A DNA stretch of 64,000 nt, taken from NCBI GenBank assembly GCA_002011035.2, contig MTLY02000001.1, positions 375,342-439,341 of the forward strand. Direction: 5' to 3'. The DNA comes from Candidatus Hecatella orcuttiae (GTDB lineage Archaea; Thermoproteota; Bathyarchaeia; Hecatellales; Hecatellaceae). The notes under the pieces were generated by a model. That model worked only from the letters and a program-made list of their open reading frames with translations. It made no database searches and was not told the origin of the DNA. Positions 8,469 through 17,317 of the stretch are shown in pieces (position 1 is the first letter of the stretch; the number at the start of each line of letters is the position of its first letter). Made by a program: the position numbers and the translations under genes.

Positions 8469-8675
8469 TGGACTGTTAGGAATATTTAACATAATCGGTA
8501 ACAGCGCCTCGCTTCGCCCATTGTGCGCCTTCAAGCCGAAGATTTTCTTCAAATAATTGAAAAACGGATGATTTCTCGGTCGAGCATTGTTATTATGAAG
8601 AGGACATTACAATATGTGGTGGCCTTAAGACTTTTTAGGCTGGGGATGATAGCGTTTACGAAGTAAACTCCGCGG

Positions 8676-9158
8676 TCAAGTGGTGTAAGTTCTGAAAAGC
8701 CGGCTTATGGGAAGGTTGAGGGATATAGCTGATAGAAAGTACCAAATCCAGAAGGTTAGCTCAGTCTTATCAGGTCCCACTGCCCCGTAGGGAATGGGGA
8801 CAGGAGAATAAGCAACCACGGTAGTTCCGATAAAGCGGAGTAACACCCAGTAGATAACTAAGAAGGGTATGGTTGTGAGAAGCATGACTTTAGACTGCTG
8901 GCCCATGACTTGGGAGGAGTCCTTCATCATCAGCCTCTGTTTTCTCTGAAGCTTCGCCAAAGTCCTTTTATCTCCTTTTTTCCTAGCTTCAGCCATCTGC
9001 TTCCTGAGCTCGCTCATCTGCGACCTCATTTCCCTTACTTTTTCAAAGTCTACAAATTTCCTCTGAACCAGCGAAGACGTAAGGGCTAAGGTTAGCGATA
9101 AACCCATGATGGCGAAGGTCAACAGAGGTATGGGGTAGAGGTCTCCTCCAAAGCCCAC
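8676..9158 (-). CDS. EMC3/TMCO1-family membrane insertase (DUF106)
   Basis: 160 residues with an N-terminal membrane segment (~10-30), a charged coiled-coil hairpin (~35-85, KLQRKQRLMMKDSSQVMGQQ), and two further membrane segments (~92-112 and ~132-150). This is the layout of archaeal DUF106 proteins, distant relatives of YidC/Oxa1 and EMC3 that help insert membrane proteins. It is the last gene of the uS3-SecY operon, starting 2 nt after the adenylate kinase stop. The secY-adk-DUF106 order is standard in archaea and supports the call. Confidence 0.9.
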   Translation of the reverse strand: MGFGGDLYPIPLLTFAIMGLSLTLALTSSLVQRKFVDFEKVREMRSQMSELRKQMAEARKKGDKRTLAKLQRKQRLMMKDSSQVMGQQSKVMLLTTIPFLVIYWVLLRFIGTTVVAYSPVPIPYGAVGPDKTELTFWIWYFLSAISLNLPISRLFRTYTT

Positions 9159-9160
9159 GG

Positions 9161-9760
9161 CTATCCCCCCAGTGCTTCGATCATATTCAAAATTTTTTCA
9201 GCCGCCTTCGCGGCTTCCCCGGGTGGATTTTCTACTATTCCCAAGGGGGCTCCGGAGAGGAGGGAGCATCCGGAGGCTAATGTTCTGGACAAGTGAATTT
9301 CGAACTCCACCTCCTCGGCCACAGCTTTATCCCTCATCCTTCCGGAAGAATCTCTCATCCTCCTAGCTTTAATCTCTTCTGGAGAGGCTTCAATCAAAAC
9401 TATAAGGGAAGGTTGGAGGATGGAGATAATATGGCTTGGAACGCCGGGAAGATAGCCTGAAGGCGTTTTAACCATCATGTGAGTGTCGACGACGAGGACA
9501 CCGTTCTCCATGGATGAGCTTCTCCGCAGAATTTCTTCAGCCGCCATTTTTTGAAGCTTATGCTGGAAGGCTAGAGAGCTTTTTCTCATATCGTCCCTGT
9601 GCATACTGGCTTTCTCCTTTTCAGCCATCTCCACCATGACGGTTCCGTAGTTCACAACTTTCAAGGGAAGGCCTCGCCGGCCAGCTTGTTTTTCTAACTC
9701 GTTTAGCACCGTGGTCTTTCCTACTCCCGGCAGTCCGACGGCGATGATTCTGCTTCCCAC
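9161..9760 (-). CDS. adkA: Archaeal-type adenylate kinase
   Basis: 199 residues beginning with a P-loop (VGLPGVGKTTVL) and matching archaeal AdkA (COG2019), which interconverts AMP, ADP and ATP. The family has no bacterial LID domain and fits the usual ~190-200 residues. VVDTHMMVKTPSGYLPG and LIEASPEEIKARRMRD are the expected AMP-site and lid regions. It lies between secY and the DUF106 insertase, its usual archaeal place. Confidence 0.93.
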   Translation of the reverse strand: MGSRIIAVGLPGVGKTTVLNELEKQAGRRGLPLKVVNYGTVMVEMAEKEKASMHRDDMRKSSLAFQHKLQKMAAEEILRRSSSMENGVLVVDTHMMVKTPSGYLPGVPSHIISILQPSLIVLIEASPEEIKARRMRDSSGRMRDKAVAEEVEFEIHLSRTLASGCSLLSGAPLGIVENPPGEAAKAAEKILNMIEALGG

Positions 9761-9793
9761 GGCTTTTTCACCCTATTTAGATTGGCCCTGTTT

Positions 9794-11197
9794 TTAACCT
9801 CTTCCCAGAAGCCGGCTTAATCCTGGGTACATTTCCTCGATCCTCTCTTTCGCCAGCAGCTGATAATACTGCCATATGATGCTTGTAGTCAGCAATATGC
9901 CTATGCCGGTTCCGAAGGGGTTGAAAAAGTTGGCTACAGCGGCTATCAACCCGACGCTCAGCCCGCTTAACACCGTCATGACAGGGATATACCTGTCGAG
10001 AACCTCCCTGATAGGTTGTTCACTCCGCCTGAAGCCGGGAATCTGCACCCCTGAACCTATGAGCTGCTTCGCCACATCCCTTGAAGTCATTCCGGTAAGT
10101 TCAACCCACAGTTTGGCGAAAACAACGCATATTCCCGCAAATAAAACTGTGTAGACCAAGGCTCTTAAAGGGTCCAGCATTACAGCTTGCAGGTTTCCGG
10201 GAGGAGTTAGAAAGTAGACGATACCCCCGGTGGGCTGCCCGGTTACTGCGTCGACTCTCCCCAAGATCTCTGCGAGGAAACTGTTGGGGAAGCGGCTTGA
10301 TAAGATAGAGGATATAAAATATACATTGGCGAAGAGAGCGGAAGCTAAGATCACGGGTATGACGGAGACGTAGAAGAACTTGATGGGGTAGCTCCCCCGG
10401 AAGCCTCGGAACCGCGCGTGGGAAATGGGCACATCAACCCGGATGCCTTCTGCGTATATCAAAATGACGAAGATGACGAGCATGGAGATGAAGCCTACCA
10501 TGTCCGGAAGCCCCATGGGCCGGATGAGCGTGGCTTGAACGTTGTTAGCCATAATGGACTGAAAGAACGCCAAGATCGCCCCCACAAGATACCCGTCTCC
10601 AGCAGGACCTATGGGGGCGAAAGAACTCCAGTAGATCGATTTGGTGACACCTGCCACGATGAAGAGGCTGATTCCGCTCCCGAGCCCCCAGCCCTTTTGG
10701 ACAAGCTCGTCTAAGAGGATCAATATTATGCCGGCGACCAGCAGTTGGAAGAAGACAAGAAGGGCTATTGAAGTCGAGAGGGGACCGTACATTCCTCCGA
10801 GGATGAAGACTGCCGCCTGAAAGCCGAACATGATGATGGCTAGAACCTTGTTCGCAGCTGCGAACACCGCTCTATCTCGGGCCTTGGAACGGTCGATCTG
10901 GATTATTTTTGACCCTGCGAGCAATTGAAGGATTAAGCCGGCGGTGACAATGGGGCCTATTCCAAGCTCCATGAGGGTGCCTCTTTCAGACGCGAAGATC
11001 ACCCTCATCATAGCGAAGGGGTCGCCTTCAAGCCCCGCAATGCCGTATAAGGGGATCTCAGCCATGATCAGATAGATTATGACTGCGGAGGCAGTCCAGA
11101 ATATTTTCTCTTTAAACTGTACTTTGCGCGTAGGTTTTTCTACTTCAGGAATTACCCGAGCCAGACTGGCAAAAGCTTCAAGCCCTCTTCCAGCCAT
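9794..11197 (-). CDS. secY: Preprotein translocase subunit SecY (Sec61 alpha)
   Basis: 467 residues with about ten membrane-spanning segments, forming the protein-conducting channel in the cytoplasmic membrane. Recognisable segments are an N-terminal PEVEKPTRKVQFKEK, PLYGIAGLEGDP in the plug region, RFRGFRGSYPIKFFYVS in a cytosolic loop and LIGSGVQIPGFRRSEQPI in the late cytosolic loop. Length is normal. It follows uL15 by 16 nt within the ribosomal operon, as in nearly all archaea. Confidence 0.97.
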   Translation of the reverse strand: MAGRGLEAFASLARVIPEVEKPTRKVQFKEKIFWTASAVIIYLIMAEIPLYGIAGLEGDPFAMMRVIFASERGTLMELGIGPIVTAGLILQLLAGSKIIQIDRSKARDRAVFAAANKVLAIIMFGFQAAVFILGGMYGPLSTSIALLVFFQLLVAGIILILLDELVQKGWGLGSGISLFIVAGVTKSIYWSSFAPIGPAGDGYLVGAILAFFQSIMANNVQATLIRPMGLPDMVGFISMLVIFVILIYAEGIRVDVPISHARFRGFRGSYPIKFFYVSVIPVILASALFANVYFISSILSSRFPNSFLAEILGRVDAVTGQPTGGIVYFLTPPGNLQAVMLDPLRALVYTVLFAGICVVFAKLWVELTGMTSRDVAKQLIGSGVQIPGFRRSEQPIREVLDRYIPVMTVLSGLSVGLIAAVANFFNPFGTGIGILLTTSIIWQYYQLLAKERIEEMYPGLSRLLGRG

Positions 11198-11213
11198 CTT
11201 CCCTGTGCCTCTT

Positions 11214-11654
11214 CTATCCCTTGACCTTTATGAGAGCTCCTCCAGCATCGACGATCTTCTTCTCAGCGGCCTTGGACCAGTAGGGTGCCTTCACCACGAG
11301 AGGCCGGTTAACCTTGCCTTCTCCCAAGATTTTCTCATAGCCTAGATTTAAAAGGTCCACCTCAACCTTTTCTCCGTCGGCCTTCAGCTTCCCTTCAGCC
11401 AGCAGGTCTTCCACCATCAGCCCCAGTTCCCCCACGTTTAAAGCCCTCAGCTGGCCGCGGCCTGTGGGGCAGCGGAAGCCCTTTTTACTGAAATATTCAG
11501 GCTCATATTTGACCACGTAAGTCCAACCATGCTTGTGGAGACCCGCCTTACCGCGCCCTCCTTTCATGCCGTGTTTTCGATGTTGACCTACTTGTCCCCA
11601 TCCGTGGGTTCTTGACCCTCGAAGCTTTCTGGTTTTCCTGAGCTTATGCGGCAT
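11214..11654 (-). CDS. rpl15: 50S ribosomal protein uL15
   Basis: About 146 residues opening with MPHKLRKTRKLRGSRTHGWG and the Gly/Arg/His-rich N-terminus typical of archaeal uL15, followed by the globular KVEVDLLNLGYEKILG region. I chose ATG 11654 because family members start with this MPHKxRK sequence. An upstream in-frame ATG at 11669 would add five residues. It lies between uL30 and secY in the conserved operon. Confidence 0.95.
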   Translation of the reverse strand: MPHKLRKTRKLRGSRTHGWGQVGQHRKHGMKGGRGKAGLHKHGWTYVVKYEPEYFSKKGFRCPTGRGQLRALNVGELGLMVEDLLAEGKLKADGEKVEVDLLNLGYEKILGEGKVNRPLVVKAPYWSKAAEKKIVDAGGALIKVKG

Positions 11655-11695
11655 GTTTTCCACACCCATTGAAGCCTAGACTATATAGGAGGTGA

Positions 11696-12187
11696 TCAGA
11701 TCATCCTCGCTATGAGCTTGTTTATCAACTCACCCCGGTAGCCGAGTTCACCGCCTTCCGCAAAAGCCTTCTTCAGGGATTTTTTAAAACCTTTGGAGGG
11801 CGGATGAAGGCGGAAAACAGGTTTAACGCCCTTGAGGTCTTTAAGCTTTAACCTGCCTAAAGAAAGTTCTTCGGCAGCCTTTTTGAAGGACGAGAAGCCG
11901 ATTTTTTTCAAGTATGCTTCAGTCAGTTTTCGGCCTCCTTCGATTTCTCCCCGCTTTTTCAGGAGGTGGAGAATAGTCTGTGGAGAGGCTTCGCCCCACG
12001 TTAGATGGTCTTTTGCTTTCTTAAGCATTCCCAGATAGGTCGGCGTGGAGGGGACCAGTGTGGCATGATTCGGCCTGAGCAGGTGGAGCATGGATAGGGT
12101 ATCTTTGACGTCGCCCCGCACGTTGACAGTTCCTCTTACCCTGACCACAGCTAAGCATTTTTTCTCCGCTTCCTCCTTAGCCGGCAT
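11696..12187 (-). CDS. rpl30: 50S ribosomal protein uL30
   Basis: 163 residues. CLAVVRVRGTVNVRGDVKDT followed by LHLLRPNHATLV is the characteristic uL30 fold, and archaeal members carry the long C-terminal part seen here (KPVFRLHPPSKGFK). It starts 6 nt after the uS5 stop. Confidence 0.95.
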   Translation of the reverse strand: MPAKEEAEKKCLAVVRVRGTVNVRGDVKDTLSMLHLLRPNHATLVPSTPTYLGMLKKAKDHLTWGEASPQTILHLLKKRGEIEGGRKLTEAYLKKIGFSSFKKAAEELSLGRLKLKDLKGVKPVFRLHPPSKGFKKSLKKAFAEGGELGYRGELINKLIARMI

Positions 12188-12193
12188 CTTCCG

Positions 12194-12814
12194 TCACCTA
12201 GTCCAGTCTTGGGGGGCCACCGTCTTGTAGGTGTTCCGCAAAGCATAGTATACAGCATAAGCTAGGGAGGAGGTAGTCTTGGTGGAGCCGAAGCTTCTGG
12301 ACCAGCAGTCTTTTATTCCGCTGAGGCGAAGGATGGTGGCGGTGGTTTCATTGGCCACTATTCCCAGCCCTCGAGGGCCGGGTATCAGTTCAACCCTGAC
12401 ACTTCCACACTTACCCACGGTTTTGAAGGGAAGGGAGTGGGGTTGATGGCAGGCGCATTCCCAGCTTCCACAGCCCCTTCTCACGGGGGTGATGTTCAAC
12501 TTGGCGTACATGGTTGCTTTTTCAATGGCTCCCCTGATCTGCTTAGCTTTACCAGAGTCGACGCCTATATAGCCGTCTTCGTTCCCCACAGCTACAACGA
12601 CTTTAAACCTAGACTGCTCCCCTGCGTCGGTCTGCTTTTGAACGATGCTCATGGACAAAACCTCTTGGCGGAGGTTGGGCATAAGCCTGTCTACGATTTC
12701 AGTTTCCTGAATCCTCAGGCCTTGGGCGAAGATCTCATCTAATGAGACGATCTTTCCTTCGAGGACCATTCTACCCAGTTTCGTCTTAGGAACCCACTCA
12801 ACCTCAGCTGACAA
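12194..12814 (-). CDS. rps5: 30S ribosomal protein uS5
   Basis: 206 residues, starting with TTG 12814 and reading SAEVEWVPKTKLGRMVLEG, the usual archaeal N-terminus. The dsRBD-like domain follows (SRFKVVVAVGNEDGYIGVDS), then GPRGLGIVANETTATILRL. Unusually for this tightly packed operon, 125 nt separate it from uL18. That gap holds a TATA-like box and a hairpin, described separately, so uS5 and downstream genes may also have their own promoter. Confidence 0.95.
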   Translation of the reverse strand: MSAEVEWVPKTKLGRMVLEGKIVSLDEIFAQGLRIQETEIVDRLMPNLRQEVLSMSIVQKQTDAGEQSRFKVVVAVGNEDGYIGVDSGKAKQIRGAIEKATMYAKLNITPVRRGCGSWECACHQPHSLPFKTVGKCGSVRVELIPGPRGLGIVANETTATILRLSGIKDCWSRSFGSTKTTSSLAYAVYYALRNTYKTVAPQDWTR

Positions 12815-12939
12815 GCCTATTCTTCCTCGACAGCTCCTCGATTCTCGGCTGAATTACAGCTCCTCCGGGTTTTCCAACGGAGCTGATGCAGATGGTAAAA
12901 AATGAAGGGATATAAAGCTTCCGTGAAGAAACCCTCTTT
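12815..12939 (-). promoter_or_regulatory. uL18-uS5 intergenic segment with TATA-like box and hairpin
   Basis: This is the only sizeable gap in the ribosomal operon. On the minus strand a TTTATA element (12911-12916) lies about 100 nt upstream of uS5. Downstream, AGCTCC (12857-12862 on the plus strand) can pair with GGAGCT (12879-12884) to form a hairpin just beyond the predicted start of transcription. Together they suggest an internal promoter with a structured leader. A protein-like frame ending AVIQPRIEELSRKNRLVS also runs through it but lacks a canonical start. Function is inference. Confidence 0.35.
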
Positions 12940-13533
12940 CTAGCCTTGACTAAAAGCTTTTCGAATGTTCTCTTTTACATCCTGAAAATGTTTCGCCAAG
13001 TCTTCAGGCGTTAACCCCTTAGCCAGATATTGGGAAAAAAACCGGCTCCGTTGCTCCGGGTCCGTTAGGCTCCGCCAGTGTTCGGCCACATGCTCTCCGG
13101 TAATTCGCTCCTCGCTGGGCAGTACATCCGAGTCGCAGCTGACTTCTACTCCTGCATCCAGCAAGCCTTTGAGGCCTGCGTAGATCTTAGACCCTTTCAC
13201 CGGCTTCTTCACCCCCGCGTCCAGCACAGCCTTCTCGATTCCTTTTCTTTTAGCTTTTAACCCCGCCAGAAACCCTGTGAGGTAGGCTGCGGGCATGTTT
13301 CCGCAGGGAGCCTTCCATCCGTAGTCCCTGACCAGCTCTTGGGAGGCAGCGGAGACGAGAACCCGGTCCCCATTCATTGCAGCCTCAACAAACTGAGCTA
13401 AAGAATTGGAGAGAGAACATCGGAATACGAACCTCGTCAAACCGGAGGCAATAAGCTCCTTCCTTCGACGGTAGTCTGTTTTCGCTTCCCTGCGTCTGCG
13501 GAAAGCCACCTGGTAAGCCGGTCCCCGAGCCAT
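12940..13533 (-). CDS. rpl18: 50S ribosomal protein uL18
   Basis: 197 residues opening MARGPAYQVAFRRRREAKTD, then KTDYRRRKELIASGLTRFV and AAYLTGFLAGLKAKRKG, all typical of archaeal/eukaryotic uL18 (5S rRNA binding). Its start overlaps the eL19 stop by one base. A 125-nt gap follows before uS5. Confidence 0.96.
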   Translation of the reverse strand: MARGPAYQVAFRRRREAKTDYRRRKELIASGLTRFVFRCSLSNSLAQFVEAAMNGDRVLVSAASQELVRDYGWKAPCGNMPAAYLTGFLAGLKAKRKGIEKAVLDAGVKKPVKGSKIYAGLKGLLDAGVEVSCDSDVLPSEERITGEHVAEHWRSLTDPEQRSRFFSQYLAKGLTPEDLAKHFQDVKENIRKAFSQG

Positions 13534-13991
13534 TATCTAAGCTTCCTCCTCAAAAGCCCTGAGGACTCCAAGTAGCGCATGAGGTGAGACGAATTTTTGA
13601 AGGCACCGCCCTTGGCCATCATGTACACTTTGCGATAATGGGCCCCTGTCAAAACCTTAGCCTCTTTCAGGGCCTTAAGCCGACGCCTTATAGCCCTGAT
13701 GGTATTGATCCACCGACGCTTACTGGGAAGCCGGCTTCCCTTGGAGCCTTCGCGGCTTCCGGGGCCTTTCCTTCTCCCAAGCCGCCTTTTCCTACGGAGG
13801 GCAACAGCCCGACCTCGGCTTACACCTTTTTCCGGGCGGGCTCGAATGACACCCCGTCGAATAAGCCTCTCTATTTCCCTTCTGGTTATAGCTGTCTGAA
13901 CAGCGTCCACTTTTTCCGGGTCTATCCAAACCCTGTTTTCTCCGACCTTAAGGACTTTGGCAGCGAGCATTCTCTGACTTTTAAGGTTCAC
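13533..13991 (-). CDS. rpl19e: 50S ribosomal protein eL19
   Basis: 152 residues, highly basic: LKSQRMLAAKVLKVGENRVW, a region rich in Arg/Lys/Gly (~55-95) and YRKVYMMAKGGAFKN near the C-terminus. This family is found only in archaea and eukaryotes. It starts with GTG overlapping the eL32 TGA (GTGA), indicating translational coupling. Confidence 0.96.
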   Translation of the reverse strand: MNLKSQRMLAAKVLKVGENRVWIDPEKVDAVQTAITRREIERLIRRGVIRARPEKGVSRGRAVALRRKRRLGRRKGPGSREGSKGSRLPSKRRWINTIRAIRRRLKALKEAKVLTGAHYRKVYMMAKGGAFKNSSHLMRYLESSGLLRRKLR

Positions 13992-14434
13992 GGGGAAGCC
14001 TCCTCTTCGCTCTGACTTTTTTCTTTGATGGACTGAGCCTTTTTAGGTAAGGAGGGATTCAGCACCTTCAAACCTAATTTTTCCGCTTCCTTAATTATCT
14101 CCGCTCTTTTTCTCCCGCCGACTCCTCGGGCTATTCTCACAGTCTGACTTTCAGCATCCAACCTTTTGAGGCCCTCAACCCTGTGAACCAAGACCTCTGA
14201 AAGCCCTGAAGGGTGAAGGCCTCGGATGGATTTCGGCACTCTGAATCCCGCGGTGGGCGAGGTAGGTCTGCCCTTTTTTTTAAGCCTCATCTTACTGTCT
14301 ATGCCTTTGGGTTTCCTCCAGCCTGTCTCGATGCGTTTATACCTCCAACTTTCCTCCCTGCGGAAGACAGGCTTGTTTCCTCTGAACTTTTTTATCATCT
14401 TAACTTTTTGAGCGATGCTTTCAGACTTTTTCAT
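13988..14434 (-). CDS. rpl32e: 50S ribosomal protein eL32
   Basis: About 148 residues. KPVFRREESWRYKRIETGWR and GFRVPKSIRGLHPSGLSEVLV are hallmark eL32 sequences, found only in archaea and eukaryotes. I place the start at ATG 14434, one codon inside a possible TTG. The C-terminal ~15 residues are charged and Ser/Glu-rich. It sits between uL6 and eL19 in the standard order. Confidence 0.96.
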   Translation of the reverse strand: MKKSESIAQKVKMIKKFRGNKPVFRREESWRYKRIETGWRKPKGIDSKMRLKKKGRPTSPTAGFRVPKSIRGLHPSGLSEVLVHRVEGLKRLDAESQTVRIARGVGGRKRAEIIKEAEKLGLKVLNPSLPKKAQSIKEKSQSEEEASP

Positions 14435-14441
14435 CAACCGT

Positions 14442-14987
14442 TCAGCTTCCTTTCTTTTTCTCGTAGATGTAGATGCCGTCGAGGAAGACTCTTGGGTCTT
14501 TCTTCCTTATCTTGGTGGCTTGCTGAATGTTGGCGGCTGTTTGACTTACATCCTCCAAGCTTAAGCCCTGAATTTCAATGTCATCTCCTTTTATGGAGAT
14601 TTTGACGTCTCCAACGATCTTCGCCACCCGAGCGCTTCTTTCTCCGATGAAGTTTTCAATCAAAACCTTTTTCCCGGAAACTTTGATGGTCATGGGGAAG
14701 TGGGAGGAAACCAGTTTAAGCTTGTAAGTGAAACCTTTGGTAACACCTTCCACCATGTTTTTCACACTGGATGCCACTGTTCCAACCAAAGCCTTTTCAG
14801 TTTTCCCAGCCCAGAAGCAGCGAACCGCCAGCTTATTGTCGAAGATTTCCAACTGAACCGGGGTATGGGAGAAGTCTTTTTTCAGCTCTCCAAGCGGCCC
14901 TTTTACGAAGAGGAGTTTTCCTTCAAGACTGGCGGTTACCCCTTCAGGGAATTCGACGATTCTTTCCTCCAGCGGAACGCGAACCAT
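14442..14987 (-). CDS. rpl6: 50S ribosomal protein uL6
   Basis: 181 residues with two repeats of the L6 fold: an N-terminal VEFPEGVTASLEGKLLFVKG, a central VEGVTKGFTYKLKLVSSHFP, and the C-terminal IRKKDPRVFLDGIYIYEKKK. Length and order (uS8-uL6-eL32) are standard for archaea. Confidence 0.96.
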   Translation of the reverse strand: MVRVPLEERIVEFPEGVTASLEGKLLFVKGPLGELKKDFSHTPVQLEIFDNKLAVRCFWAGKTEKALVGTVASSVKNMVEGVTKGFTYKLKLVSSHFPMTIKVSGKKVLIENFIGERSARVAKIVGDVKISIKGDDIEIQGLSLEDVSQTAANIQQATKIRKKDPRVFLDGIYIYEKKKGS

Positions 14988-15000
14988 GGAATCAACCTTC

Positions 15001-15393
15001 CTAGTAGACGTAAGCGAGCAGTTTGCCTCCTACATGTTTTTCCAGCATTTCCTTATGAGAGAGAATTCCTTGAGGCGTGGAGACGATGAGGATGCCGATG
15101 TCCCGGGAAGGCAGATACCTCTCCTCAAAGCGCTCTAAGTCCTTTACCTTAACCGGGTGCCGGGGCTTTATAACCCCGCACTTGTTTATCCTGCCAAGAA
15201 GCTGAACTCTGAACTTACCTCCCCGGCCGTCGTCGATGAATTCGAATTCACCGATGTAGCCATGCTGCTGCATCACCTTCAGAATTCCACCTATGAGTTT
15301 TGAAGCTGGCTTAAGGAGGCATTCCCGCTTGTTACGAATTTCGTTGTTGTAGATGCTTGAAAGACTGTCCGCCAGAGGGTCTTGAAGAGTCAA
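15001..15393 (-). CDS. rps8: 30S ribosomal protein uS8
   Basis: 130 residues opening with [20 protein letters not shown] and ending with [20 protein letters not shown], the conserved Ser-Thr-Pro-x-Gly rRNA-binding signature. Length matches archaeal uS8. It follows uS14 by 15 nt and precedes uL6 by 13 nt. Confidence 0.97.
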   Translation of the reverse strand: MTLQDPLADSLSSIYNNEIRNKRECLLKPASKLIGGILKVMQQHGYIGEFEFIDDGRGGKFRVQLLGRINKCGVIKPRHPVKVKDLERFEERYLPSRDIGILIVSTPQGILSHKEMLEKHVGGKLLAYVY

Positions 15394-15408
15394 CTTCAGC
15401 TGTCTCCT

Positions 15409-15570
15409 TCAGCAATATTTTTTGAAGCCAAGTTTAGGGGCTATCTCCCTGAAGCATTGCCGGCAGAGATAAAGTCCCAACGTTCGGACGGTAGGCCCGT
15501 AGGCTCCGCATCGATGGCAGGGCCGGCTTCCTTTCCCGAATTTTCTCTCTTTTTTAGGCTTAATCTTCAA
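15409..15570 (-). CDS. rps14: 30S ribosomal protein uS14 (zinc form)
   Basis: 53 residues from TTG 15570, with GGTGGT five nt upstream. That start overlaps the uL5 TGA as TTGA, so the 70-residue open frame is over-long. Two CxxC pairs (CHRC and CRQC) bracket the [12 protein letters not shown] signature of zinc-binding uS14, and the protein ends LGFKKYC. This small protein binds 16S rRNA in the head of the small subunit. Choosing the inner start gives the usual archaeal length. Confidence 0.93.
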   Translation of the reverse strand: MKIKPKKERKFGKGSRPCHRCGAYGPTVRTLGLYLCRQCFREIAPKLGFKKYC

Positions 15571-16121
15571 GCAGGACCACCTTTCACAACTTCCACTCCG
15601 TAAGCTTCTCTGATGAAACACATGGCTTCTTCGGGTGTAACTCTATGCTTAGATCCGACTTGGGACCTGGCTCTTTTCTTGACTTTAACCCTATAGCCCG
15701 GCTTGCTGAGGGTGGCGCAGACGTTCATGCCCACCACGCCCAATTCGGGATCATATCTTACGCCGGGAATTTCGATATGTTCCTTTATGCCAAAGGCAAA
15801 GTTTCCATCCTCATCAAAAGCAGACGCCGGTAGCTTGTTTCCTATTGCTGAGAAGGCTTTAGTCAGAAACTCTACAGCTTTCTGTTTTCGAAGCGTGACC
15901 ACAGCAGCTATGGGCTCGCCTCTTCTAATCCCAAAGTCTTTGATGGTTTTTCTAGCCGGTCGAAGAATGGGTTTTTGACCTGTGAGCTGCTCTAGAATTT
16001 TGCTGGCCTTCTCCAAGGGTTCGCCGGATTTCCCAGTGCAAATGTTCACCGTTACTTTCTCAATCCTAGGCTTCGTCATAGGATTTCTCGACCATTTTTC
16101 GAAGAAAACTTCGCAGGGCAT
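15567..16121 (-). CDS. rpl5: 50S ribosomal protein uL5
   Basis: 184 residues with the family core [40 protein letters not shown] and [20 protein letters not shown]. It binds 5S rRNA. The ATG at 16121 gives an N-terminus about 14 residues longer than MTKPRIEKV at residue 15, which is a possible alternative start. It begins 5 nt after the eS4 stop and overlaps uS14 by 4 nt. Confidence 0.95.
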   Translation of the reverse strand: MPCEVFFEKWSRNPMTKPRIEKVTVNICTGKSGEPLEKASKILEQLTGQKPILRPARKTIKDFGIRRGEPIAAVVTLRKQKAVEFLTKAFSAIGNKLPASAFDEDGNFAFGIKEHIEIPGVRYDPELGVVGMNVCATLSKPGYRVKVKKRARSQVGSKHRVTPEEAMCFIREAYGVEVVKGGPA

Positions 16122-16126
16122 AAGGG

Positions 16127-16876
16127 TCAGCTTCCTCCTAGGGTTATCAAAGGCTTATCTTCCCCAACCACCATGACATACTGGGCGGGGGAACTGAACT
16201 CACCTTCGCTCCCCTTCACCTTCACCATGCTTGGAATGGTGGGGGAGGGTTTTTCCACAGCGGCTATGACTCCATGTTTTCCGATGTTTTTCCCTCCGAC
16301 GATAAGCCCGTACATTCCTTTTCCAAATTTCAAATGAGCTAGAATCTCTCTTTTGGCCAAGCTTAGTTGAAGGACATCCCAGACTTTGTAAACGTCCTCT
16401 TCAGGGTTATTCGGGTTTTCCACCTTCACAAGTAAGGTGCGGCCGTCGTGAAGTGCCAGCTGAATATGTCCTCCTTTGACCGTGACTTTATCCTCAATCC
16501 TGCAAAGTTTGAAGGCTTTCTCCTCCTCCGGTATTTCTTGAAGCCTTAAAATCTTGTGGGGGTCTGGAACTACCCTGTAGGCCTTGCGAATGTCAGGAAT
16601 TTCCAAAAGGTCCATTAAGCCTAGGTGAAAGCCTTTATCCCTTCTTATTTTGCCGTCCACCTTCACTTTACCCTCTGCCAGTATGACCTCCGCCTCTCGG
16701 CTTGTCTTGGCAAGTTTCAGAATGTCTCGCACAGCTATGAGGAGAGGTATGCTTCGACTCCCAGGGTGAGGGCCAGGAATAGGCCTCACAGTCCAAACTT
16801 TCTCCTTCTTGGGAATAGGCCAGAAGGCAGGTGAAGCAAGCCTTTTCAGATGCACATCAGCGCCTTTTTTAGCCAC
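16127..16876 (-). CDS. rps4e: 30S ribosomal protein eS4
   Basis: 249 residues: HLKRLASPAFWPIPKKEKVW, the S4-like RNA-binding segment (ILKLAKTSREAEVILAEGKV), and a KOW-like end (LIVGGKNIGKHGVIAAVE). The family exists only in archaea and eukaryotes. The 5' end overlaps the uL24 3' end by 8 nt. Length is normal. Confidence 0.96.
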   Translation of the reverse strand: MAKKGADVHLKRLASPAFWPIPKKEKVWTVRPIPGPHPGSRSIPLLIAVRDILKLAKTSREAEVILAEGKVKVDGKIRRDKGFHLGLMDLLEIPDIRKAYRVVPDPHKILRLQEIPEEEKAFKLCRIEDKVTVKGGHIQLALHDGRTLLVKVENPNNPEEDVYKVWDVLQLSLAKREILAHLKFGKGMYGLIVGGKNIGKHGVIAAVEKPSPTIPSMVKVKGSEGEFSSPAQYVMVVGEDKPLITLGGS

Positions 16877-17303
16877 TCTCTCCGCCTCCCTGCTTTTTTT
16901 TCTCTTCCATTTCCTCAGCCTCTAATCCAGCCTCTTTTAGACTCGCTCCCAAGCTAAGCCTCTGGCTTCTCCATTTGTCCTCGAGGTTAAGCTTGGTGAT
17001 TAGGAGATTGGAGGGGGCGATGGGAACATGCACCGTTGTGCCGTCGGCTTTTTCCTTCGTCACCCCGTCCACCGTTACCCTTAACCTTTTGAGGTCAACT
17101 TTTGTAACCTTTCCTTCCATCCCCTTGTAGTCTCCTCGAAGAATCTTGACGGTGTCTCCTTTCCGAAGAGGGAGGGCTCTCTTTCCATATTTCTCCATCA
17201 GGCTTAGGCTTAGGTGCGCCGACATAAGCTTGCGTCTTTTGTGTAAGGGCGCAGTCCACATGGCCTTTCTCTGCTTGGACGGCTTCGCTGAAACCAAGGT
17301 CAT
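16869..17303 (-). CDS. rpl24: 50S ribosomal protein uL24
   Basis: About 144 residues from ATG 17303, with AAGGAGT about eight nt upstream. The longer frame to 17357 would overlap uL14. Features are SKQRKAMWTAPLHKRRKLMS, the KOW motif GDTVKILRGDYKGMEGKVTK, and VPIAPSNLLITKLNLED. The C-terminal ~25 residues are charged (EEMEEKKKQ). It follows uL14 by 14 nt. Confidence 0.95.
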   Translation of the reverse strand: MTLVSAKPSKQRKAMWTAPLHKRRKLMSAHLSLSLMEKYGKRALPLRKGDTVKILRGDYKGMEGKVTKVDLKRLRVTVDGVTKEKADGTTVHVPIAPSNLLITKLNLEDKWRSQRLSLGASLKEAGLEAEEMEEKKKQGGGESG

Positions 17304-17317
17304 TCTAGGCACTCCTT

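Noticed and set aside
8642-8697. Possible C/D-box small RNA (GATGATA ... CTGA)
   Set aside because: C' and D' boxes are not convincing, and the segment overlaps the 3' end of the insertase gene. Base pairing to a target cannot be judged by eye.
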